A stretch of DNA of 64,000 nt from Tetradesmus obliquus (Eukaryota > Chlorophyta > Chlorophyceae > Sphaeropleales > Scenedesmaceae). The notes under the pieces are model-generated. The model was given only the letters and a program-made list of their open reading frames with translations. It was not told the origin of the DNA and did no database searches. The position numbers and the translations under genes were made by a program. Within the stretch, counting starts at the first letter, position 1. Each line of letters begins with the position of its first letter. This document shows positions 55,197 through 64,000 of the stretch, piece by piece. The stretch covers positions 5,881,501-5,945,500 of the forward strand of contig CP126194.1 in assembly GCA_030272155.1 (NCBI GenBank). The letters are read 5' to 3'.

Positions 55197-56737
55197 GCTT
55201 ATGTGAAAAAATGCTCAGCTCGACCAGCCAGTCTTATCACGGCTTGCTTACCAGCTGCAGCTGATGTTCCTCCGAGGCTCGAAACAGCTGGTTGCCTTGG
55301 CAGTGATGTACGCGAAAAAGCACGTGTCCTTGAACAGCTACAGTGACCTAAGCAGCCAGATGCTTTACAGAGAGACTGGCTGCTTTTGCGGAGCGAGTAC
55401 GTGCCAGACCCTTGAGCAGCTGCAGTGCAGAACCCGGAGCGGGCTCAGCAACACTCGACTAGGCAGGGCTGTTGCAAACCATCGGAGGCTTCAGCAGGTC
55501 AACTGTGACACTGTTCCATTAGAAAGCGTGTGACTCTTCCAGATGGGCAGGTGGCACCGTTGAAACAACCTAGGTTGTGACGAACGTTGGGCACCCGCGC
55601 TAGCGGGTGCACACCCGACCCAGGTCACCATCGGAGTAACCAACTCCGCATACAATTACAGCTATAAGCTGCAGCTTCTAACAGCTTGCAGCTTTTGATC
55701 TGACTGCAACAGCATTGGCCACATAGGCTGCACATGGTTTGCTGCCTCAGGCTGTGCAGGTATTGTTGCTGCTGCGCTGTTGCGCACCATCAAACTCCTC
55801 AAATACAATTTGTAGAGATGCGATCAACATGTGCGGTCATACATGCCGTCAGCTACCGGCTATGTGGGGCCACATGCTAGCTGACTAAGCAGGACAGCAG
55901 CACCTGGCAGCATGGCCGCGTTACCGGAGGCTGGCCAAAGACAAATCATTGCTCGGAAAACATAAACATGTAGTGGTTTGTATTGGCGTTGAAGCACGCA
56001 GACGGCCACTTCTCCGTGTCACCAGGGTACATTCACTGGTTACTGGGAGGTACACGCTGCTCACCTCACGGTGTTACGTAGGCTGCCGCAGTGGTTACCC
56101 TTAACACACGTCTGTGCTTTATGTGTAGCAAAGCAAATTGTTCAAGAGAACACTTGCCGTATGCTCGATCGGCTGAAATGATGCTGCCTGATTGCATGGC
56201 ATGTCGCAGCGCAGCACGTTGATTTGCTGCTTACTTTGGCTTTTCTATGGGATCATTTGTACGAAGGGTGTAAGTGCGGATGATGCTGTAGTCTCGGTGA
56301 GTTTCGCGGATGATTTCTCGCTGCAGGCACTGCGTTATCCATCAATGCGCGAAATATAACGTATACGTATTCCTGTTGCAACGATCTAGTGGCATCATTG
56401 TGCTCCAGAAGCAAGGCAGCAGCCCCTGCCTGCTGCTCCCGTGGCCAGCTATGTCAGCACAACACAGCCAGCCGTAGCCGCTGTGTACCACAGAACACGC
56501 AAACATACTTGCTTATGCCCATACGAACGCAGCCCAATAGGCATGCAGGGCAGCGGCAAGCCTCCACTGCAGCATCACAGCCGCTGCTGTCAGTACACTA
56601 CTTCCTGGGGGTTATGTGCTGCTTGCGGGGCTGCAACATGCTCTCAACAGTCGTAATAGCATCATCTGTAATGTATTGTGCTATCTATGTAATCTTGCCT
56701 AAACGTTAGCCTGTCTGGTGTGCGTGGTGGGTTGCAG
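55197..56737. other. Intergenic or 5' region of the beta-helix gene
   Basis: No certain exon. An 8-bp stem hairpin (GCACCCGC-GCTA-GCGGGTGC) sits at 55591-55610 and a 6-bp stem (CGGAGT...ACTCCG) about 20 bp further on. An ATG at 56614 opens a short hydrophobic frame (MCCLRGCNMLSTVVIASS) with possible GT donors in phase 0, so it could be the signal-peptide exon of the next gene. This is unproven. Confidence 0.45.
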
Positions 56738-57990
56738 GTCGCTGAGCAGCTGTTCCCAGGCCATGCCGTGCTGCAGCTGGCCACGCCGCTGCGCACCAGC
56801 AGCTTGCAGGCACAGCTCCTGCAAGCAGCCAACAGCAGCGCTGGCGTGCTAGTCGTGCTGGGCCCTGCTGCTGCTGCTGGCAGGGCCAGGGCAAATGGCT
56901 GGCTCACTGTTGATGTGCCTCTCAGGCCTAGGAGAGGCCTCAGCCTGGTGCTTGCCACACCAGCAGCGCTAGCAGCAGCAGGGACAGCAGCAGCAGCAGC
57001 AGCAGCAGATGGGGCAGCAGCAGGCCTGGCGCAGCTGCAGCTTCCCAGGTCGCTGCTGCTGCCTGTGCGCTGCGGCAGGTCCAGGAGTGGCACATTCCTT
57101 GAAGCCAGGTGGGCAGTAGTAGCATGCAGCACTGCCTTTAACCACGAGTCGTTCATCCAGCAATGGTTATGCATCCACGCCGCTTATGCATGTCATGTGA
57201 TGATGAGCTACAGACCAAGCCACTTGAGATTGCACTTTCATTTTTCTATTTACGTGTAAGCTTGGTAAGGCAACGGCTGGCAAACTGGCTCTTAGTCCCT
57301 TGTCTGCTGCTGCTGCTGCTGCTGCTGCTGGTGGTGCAGTGGTTTGGAGTCGCTGCAGCTGCTGGGGCTGTCAGTGCAGGGCTGCGCCAAGTCAGCGATA
57401 GCAGTGAGGGGTGCAGCCAGGCTGCAGCTGCAGGCAGTTGAGCTGCTGGGACACAACAGGGCTGCAGATGCTGAGTCAGGCGGTGCGCTGCTGGCGCTGG
57501 ATGTGGAACAGGTGAGCAGCAGCAGCAGCAGCAGCGGCAGCACTGATGATACAGAACAGTGGCAGCAGTTTGTGGTGCTTCCAGGTGCAATTGGACTTGA
57601 AGTGTGCAGGATTGCTCATGCAGCAGCGTCCAACTCGACATGTCTCAGATGCGTGACTTGACGCCCAAGCGGATGCACTGGGATCAAGCTGTCATGACCG
57701 ATCTCAACACTGGCACTTACAAGTCAGCAACACCCCTGTTCGGACCTTTGCTGGCTGCTGCTGCTGCTGTGCTGCTGCTGCTGTACTGCTGCTGTTGCTG
57801 CCACTGCTGCTGCCTCTGCTGCTGCCGCTGCAGTTGCTGCTGTCTGGTGTAACGTGCTCCAACAACCAGGCAGTGGTGCATGGCGCGTGCGTGTCAGTGC
57901 TGCGGTCGCAGCAGGTGGTCATCGCAAACAGCAACTTCACACACAACACGGTGAGAGCACGGCAATGCAGCAGCTGCAGTAGGCGCACCA

Positions 57991-58022
<32 letters not shown>

Positions 58023-60687
58023 TGCAGAGTTTACTCAAGGTGGCACCCACCTCTACACACCTGTAGCCACGCAAATCGAGGGCCGGGTGTTCATGCAGCA
58101 GCGTAGATGCCCCGGCGTGCATGCAAGCAGTTACCAGCCTGCTGCTGCCCGCCCGCAGCCCTGTTCTCATCTCACAGACACAGGAGAGCAGTGCAGGCTG
58201 GCACTGCTTTTCGTAACATTGTTTCTAGGTGGTTGAGTGTCCTGTTGGCTTGTTTAGATCTAAACCTTGCTGCCCATGGTTGTGTGCTTCCTGCAGGTTG
58301 AGGCAGAAACTGCAAAAGGTGGCGGCGCTGCAGTAGCCATCCAGCTGGCTGAGTCAGTCACCATCCTCAACAGCAGCTTTTCACACAACACCGCGCACGG
58401 AGACAACTTGGATGCTGGCGCAGCATACCTGCACACTGTCAAGGCAGCCAACATCAGCGGCTGCAGCTTCTTCAACAACTCAGCAGACTTGCATGTGAGC
58501 ACGCAGCAGAACAATGAGTGGCAGCAGCTGTGCGTATGCCAACCGGCCTGCAACACAGCAAATTGAAGCGATACTTGCATGCAATGCCTGGGCAGCTCAG
58601 CACCTGTCTGATAAAGCAGGACTTGCAAGTATTGCAATTGCAGTGCCTCCACAACCATGTGCACGGCGGCATCAGTGGATTCCACAAGCACACCACCTGC
58701 TTGTCGCACCAGCCGCCATGTATTGCCGCGGTGGCGCACGCTGCATCTATGCTGACGGGCGTTTCTCTGCCCTTATTATTCTGATTGTGCAACCTGCGCT
58801 TCTGGTGGACACTTTCAACCTGCCAAAACACACCGTCTATCCTTCTAGCATCCAACTACCCCTCACCTGATGACTGCTGCTACTGCTGCTGCCGCTGCAG
58901 GGTGGCGCCCTCTTCGGCAACGACGTGGGCAGCCTCTCAGTCTCCGACAGCACCTTCACCCGCAACGGCCACCTGCGCCTCACCGCAACAGAGCTAGACG
59001 AATTCGACGGCTGGCCGTGGGTCTTTGCGGGTGGTGGGCTAGCAGTAGAGGGCTATGAGCCTGTGAATGTGGCGCTGCAGAGGTGCAGCTTTGAGGGCAA
59101 TGCAGCGGAGTCTGGCGGAGGCGTGAGCGTCACGCAGTGGGGGAGCCTGGCGGGGCGGCTGCGGCTGCAGGACTGCTTCTTCCGGCACAACGAGGTGCGG
59201 GGGACGAGTTTGAATCCTTCTTGGACAGTTGCGGCATGGCAGCTGCGTATTCCTTGCTGTTCTTGTTGTTTGGAGTCATGCAGATGCAACATATCATGCC
59301 TCCTGTTGTGGTGCACAGCATCAACACCCCACAGCAGCTTCCTCCACATGCTGTTGCTGCTTCTGCAGTCACGATCATACATGCCATCATGCACGACAAA
59401 CTCACTGCCCCTTGGTGCTGCTGCTGCTCCTACTCCTGCTGCTGCTGCTACTGCTGCTGCTGCTGCTGTAGGCTGACCTGGGAGCCGGCGTCTTCATGAA
59501 TGAGAACATGGGCTCCACAGTGAACATCAGCAGCTGCCGCTTCGTGCAGAACAGGGGCCACTTTGGAGGCGGGGCCATGGCGATATATGACAGCGACGCC
59601 ACAGTCATAAACTGCACAATGGACAGCAATGAGGTGAGAGAGAATGACGAGGTCCTGCTCACTGTAGGTGGCAGTGAGGGTGCAGCAGTCCAGCACCCCA
59701 TGCACCTGCATGGTTTTAGCTGTTTCTTTAGGCTTCACCAGAGAAATACACATGCTGCAGTACAGTGACTCATCTCAACCAACAAGTGACAACATATGGC
59801 ATCTTTCAAACCTGCCTCCTGCTGCTGCATCTGCAGGTCGAATCCGAGGGCGGCGCCATGCATGTTGAGACGGAGTGGGCCGCAGGTACCGGCAACAGCA
59901 TGGTGATTCTGGGCGCCCGCTTCACGAACAACACCTCAGGAGTAACAGGCGGGGCTGTGGTGGTCAATGGGCAGAACCTGCAGCTGCAGGACAGCCTGTT
60001 TGAGCGCAACACGGTGAGTAAATCGGCTACCTTCATGCACCTGTATACGGAAGTTGAGATGATACCCTACACTGCCACGAGTTTGCAACGTACACAGTTA
60101 GTAGGATATGTTGCTGGCCTCCTGACATGCAACCAAATGCCGATTCTCTGTACACTCACGCACACATGGCAGCACTCAAGCAAGCTTGTCAGCACATGTA
60201 CTCAAACGTGTCTTTTGGGTCGCCTCAACTACCTGTCCTGCAGGCCAGTGAGGAGGCGGGTGCTGTGTCAGTGATGTGGGCGCAGCAGGTGGAGCTGCGC
60301 AGGGTGACGCTGCTCAACAACAGCGCCACCAGCGGCAGCGCCGGAGGCATCAGTGCGGGCAACACCTTGCGGCTGGTGATGCATGACGTGCTGCTGGAAG
60401 GGAATAAGGTCAGTGCAGCGCGCTAGTTGCCACAGCGATTACTGCTGCTGCTGCTGCTGGCACGCGGTTTGCATCTGCTGAATGTTTCACTGGGTGTTTT
60501 GTGTGGCTGAGCCAACTTGAGGAAGTGACAAATGCCAGGACTGCAATCTGTGTGGTAAGCTTAAGCAGCAGCTTGGGGCGTACAGACTTCAGCCTGACAC
60601 ACTGCAGCCTACTATGTTATGTCCTGTGCCTGTAACACTGCTGCTGCTGCCACTGCTGCTGCTGCTGCTGCTGCTTCTGCTGCTGCC

Positions 60688-60736
<49 letters not shown>

Positions 60737-62041
60737 AACGCACAGGGCCCTGAGGGTGCAGGCATGCACCTGCAGTTGGTCGCAAACGCAACCCTGCGCA
60801 ACACCAGCTTCATTGGCAACACTGCCAGCAGGGCAGGCGGTGGCTTAGCAGTGCTGCGCTCAAACCTCGCCATAGTCAGCAGCAGCCTCAGCCACAACAT
60901 TGCGCAGCTAGGAGGCGGCATTGCAGCAGACAGCAGCCAGGTCACACTGCAGGATGTTGTGCTGGATGCGAATGCAGCCGCACTGCAACCCAGCACGCAA
61001 AAGCAGCGGCAGCAGCAGCAGCAAGACTCTGACGAGGCTGGTTCAGCAACCAGTGTGCTGCAGTTTGCATCTATGATGTATGCGGAGGGAAGTGCTGGCG
61101 GGATGCTGCTGCAGCGGTCAACGCTTGATGTAGTTGACTCGCAGTTGACTGGGAATGCAGCAGACTGGGATGCAGGAGGGCTGCTGCTGCAGCAGCCAGG
61201 GCAGTTCACCATCAGTGGCAGCAGCTTTGAATCCAACACAGCACGTGATGGATCTGGGGGTGGTGTAGTTGCTCGCGGTGGCGGGCCGGGTGTAGCCGCC
61301 GGTGTGATCAGCAACTGCTCATTCGTTAGTAACGCAGCAGCTGGCAGCGGCGGCTCTGCAGTTCTGGACTCAGGTATAGGTCTGCTGGACGTGCAGTACC
61401 AGCAATGCACGTTTTCGGGCAGTACAGCGGGGCTAGATGGAGGCGGCATTGCAGCAGCGGGGCCGACGGTGCTGCAATGCACAGCGTGTGAGGCAGTCGG
61501 TCACGCTGCAGCACGCAGCGGAGGCTGGTTGTCATGTCAGGGCTGCAGGAGCCTCACCCTGCAAGGAAGCAGCAGCAGCAGCAACACGGCAGCAGCAGCA
61601 GGCGGCTCCGTGAGCTGCAATGGCTGCGGGGTGTTTGAATCACAAGACAGCAGCTACAGCAGCAATGCAGCCAGCGATGGCGGAGCGCTGGCGGTGCAGG
61701 CGACAGCAGATGTGGGCGTCAGCAGCTGTCAGTTTGATTCGAATGAGGCGACAGCTCAGCAGACAAGTGCAGCAGCAGAAGAAGAGCCGCATCAGCAGCT
61801 GCTGCAGCAGCTGCCACAGGCCTGGCAGGCATTGTATGCAGGGGCAGACAGCGAAGCAGCAGGATATGGCACCTGGAGCCAAGCTGGTGCGGGCGGCGGC
61901 TTGTTGGTTGCAGGTGTTGGATCTGCAGCGCTTGTTAGCAACACCTTGACTAACAACAGCGGCAGCACTGGCGGGGCTATCTATGCTTCAGTGGCAAGCT
62001 CGTGCGCGGCAACAGGGCAGGCGTTTCTGGCAAGCAAGATG

Positions 62042-62100
<59 letters not shown>

Positions 62101-63498
62101 TAGCTGCCGGATCCAGCTGGCAAATGTAACAGCAAATGACAACGCAGCGTCCCTTGCGGGAGGTGTGCTGTACACAAGCACACCAAAAGCCTTGCAGCTG
62201 GCAACAGCAGTTGCCGGCAGCAGCAGTGACGGCAGCAGCAGCAGCAGCAGCAGTGTGCAGCCAGCCAGCAGTGAGCAGCAGCAGCTGCTGCTGCAGCAGC
62301 TGGCTGCTGACAACTCAGCAGGCGGCGGCAGCTCCCAGAATCGGGACAGCTACAGATCAGGAGCAGCATCAGCTCCTGTGCGGCTGTCACTGCTGCAGGA
62401 TGCAGACCTTCGCAGCATGGCATCACCGCCTGGTAACGGCAGGTCCCTCCTGCAGCAGCAGCAGCAGCAGCAGGGTGTAGAGTTTGCTACCTTGGACAGC
62501 AGCAGCAGCAGCAGATCTGGCCGGCGGCTGCAGCAGTTTGGAGGCAGGGGCTTCATCAGCAACCTGGGCATTGCCTCTGAGAACACCATCCGCTCAGCAT
62601 CAGAAGCTGTCGACGCAACCTCTGCAGGTGAGGCGGCTGGGGCTGGCATGTTTGTCCTTGCATCATCATGCTGTTTTAACTTCATATGCTGTTCTGGCAG
62701 TGCACTTCACCTTCCTCATGCTTCTCCAACCTTCAAACATGTCTAGCAGCCAATTGCACCCAGAACTTGACTGCTGTGCTGTTCCTGCTGTTGTTACGAC
62801 CACTGTAACAGGCGTTACATTGGACCCTGTATGTCCAGCCCTGGGTGCCACAGTGCTGGAGGCAGCCCTGGTCTCAGTCGACAGGTTTCAGGTCTTTGGC
62901 CTGCCTGTGCACAGCCTGGACCAATTCAACTCCCAAGTCACTAGAGGCCCCGGCAGCGACTGGACAGTAGCACTGCAGCAGCCGCAGCTGATGGCACTAA
63001 GTAGCCAGACAGACAGCAGCAGCAGCAGCAGCAATGAAGGGCCGCTGGTGCAGCTGTTGAGTGCTGCAAGGGGCAGGCTGTCTGGTGGCCAGGTTGTGCT
63101 TGAGGGGCTGAGCATTGCTGCTCCGCCTGGCAGTGAGCTGAGCATGCAACTGACGGCAAGGTCCATGCAAGCCGGCGCAAACCAAGTGAGTGATGCACCT
63201 GGCATGCACCATGGTTGACAGACATATATAGACATGGGTACATTGCAGAATGGTGGTGCGTGCTTGAGTAGGAATGCAGATTGGTCGGTGCCAGAAGATT
63301 GTTGCATTGCATCTGCGGAATGCGAGATGCAGTGCTCGCGATATTAATCTGAGCTCATGCTGGGAGAACTCAGGTGGATAACGGTAATGGGGTTCTGAAC
63401 GAGTGTTGCTGCTGCTGCTGCTGCCTGCAGGCTCTGTCCACAGGCATCGTCGTGCGTGTGCGGCCCTGCCTACCTGGCCAGACAGCCGTCTTCAGCAA

Positions 63499-63542
<44 letters not shown>

Positions 63543-63981
63543 CCACGCCTGAGACGTGCTACCTGTGTGCAGCACCTTCCTTCAGCTTCACAGCATACGC
63601 CAACAGCAGTAGCAGCATTAGCACTGGATCAAGCAGCAGCAGCAGCAGTAGGCGTTCTGCCGCTCGCAACCAGATCGCGCCGGCTCAGCAAGCCAGGTTT
63701 GGCGCAGCGCCAGCAACAGGTGCCTGCCAGCGCTGCCCACCCCACGGACTCTGCATTGCAGGCATGGTGATTCCCACGCAGGGCTGCTACCAGCCGCACC
63801 CCCGCAGTGCAGCGATTTGGCCCTGCCCACATACTAAGGCTTGCAGCCGGGATGCCAATGCAGTGGCGAATCTGCAGGGGTACCAGTGTGCGATCCGAGG
63901 GGTGCTGGATGCTTCGCAGATTGATGCGCGGCCGTTTGTGGCGCTGCAGTGCAGCAAGGGCTACTGGGGACCCTTCTGCAG
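56738..63981 (+). CDS. PMP-repeat beta-helix surface protein (partial)
   Basis: Large secreted or cell-surface protein with chlamydial PMP-type beta-helix repeats, recognised by paired GGA(I/V/L) and FxxN motifs (SSFSHNT, CSFFNNS, CSFEGNAAESGGGV, RFVQNRGHFGGGAM, RFTNNTSGVTGGAV, SFIGNTASRAGGGL). Exons identified: 56738-57108, 57340-57511, 57834-57950, 58297-58494, 58901-59194, 59472-59633, 59837-60013, 60244-60408, 60746-62627, 62812-63185, 63431-63981; consecutive phases agree, although the link 57511-57834 could hide another exon. The first exon lacks a start, so the 5' end is further upstream (perhaps 56614). The 1.9-kb exon holds many repeats and Ser/Gln runs. The last exon turns Cys-rich (CQRCPPHGLCIAG, GCYQPHP, GYWGPFCR), an EGF/TNFR-like stalk common in algal surface proteins. 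The frame is open at a GT donor (63982) and the gene continues past the window. Confidence 0.8.
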
Positions 63982-64000
63982 GTGCGTGTGTTTTTGAGAG

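Noticed and set aside
55591..55650. Two adjacent short hairpins as a possible tRNA or small RNA gene
   Set aside because: Stems are only 8 and 6 bp, there is no cloverleaf and no T-loop (GTTCGA) box, and such short palindromes are expected by chance in GC-rich DNA.

Overview
This window looks like nuclear DNA of a green alga (Chlorophyta, probably Chlorophyceae; a Sphaeropleales or Chlamydomonadales relative is my best guess). The evidence is moderately high GC, many short spliced exons with GTGAGT/GTGGGT-type donors and (CTG)n-CAG acceptors, long runs of the CAG trinucleotide read as poly-Gln, poly-Ser or poly-Ala, a plant/algal plastid protein (At5g03900-like), and a multi-exon PMP-type beta-helix surface protein. 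I rebuilt exon structures by hand from splice motifs, reading frame and, where possible, comparison of paralogs inside the window. No transcript data or database search was used.

Layout. 1-1.3 kb: no gene, an old direct repeat. 1.3-6.8 kb: two tandem sigma-like glutathione S-transferase genes with identical six-exon structure. 6.8-9.4 kb: no gene, but degenerate repeats, a 58-bp-arm inverted repeat and an AGCTC microsatellite. 9.5-11.0 kb: a coiled-coil protein whose paralog lies 30 kb away (39.4-40.8 kb) with related upstream sequence. 11.8-17.3 kb: a tandem pair encoding a 2-oxoglutarate/Fe(II) oxygenase fused to a C-terminal SUMO-like domain. The first copy is intact and the second is frameshifted just after its HxD motif. 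18.3-24.1 kb: a 1684-residue AT-hook/SANT protein. 25.2-31.1 kb: a Q-rich protein of unknown function with a thrice-repeated helical motif. 32.8-38.0 kb: an RS-rich CCCH zinc-finger protein, probably RNA-related. 41.7-44.3 kb: a secretory-pathway cyclophilin-like protein. 44.8-46.7 kb (minus): a small Tim17/22/23-family membrane protein, head-to-head with 47.7-51.9 kb, the At5g03900-like plastid membrane protein, which carries a pure 182-bp TTC tract in an intron. 54.0-55.2 kb (minus): a protein of unknown function with 28 Ala-Pro repeats encoded by a perfect hexanucleotide array. 56.7 kb to the window end: a large PMP-repeat beta-helix surface protein, incomplete at the 3' end.

Two genome-scale patterns stand out. 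First, short exon pieces (usually acceptor plus first part of an exon) occur as two or three tandem degraded copies inside introns of several unrelated genes, and where copies precede the exon the most downstream one is the copy that splices in frame. Second, CAG runs lie on the sense strand in exons while CTG runs lie on the sense strand of introns close to the acceptor, on both strands of the DNA. The most unusual protein is the oxygenase-SUMO-like fusion, whose SUMO-like domain ends in Gly-Asp instead of Gly-Gly and so should not be conjugatable. The genes do not form a shared pathway; this is an ordinary eukaryotic neighbourhood shaped by local duplication.
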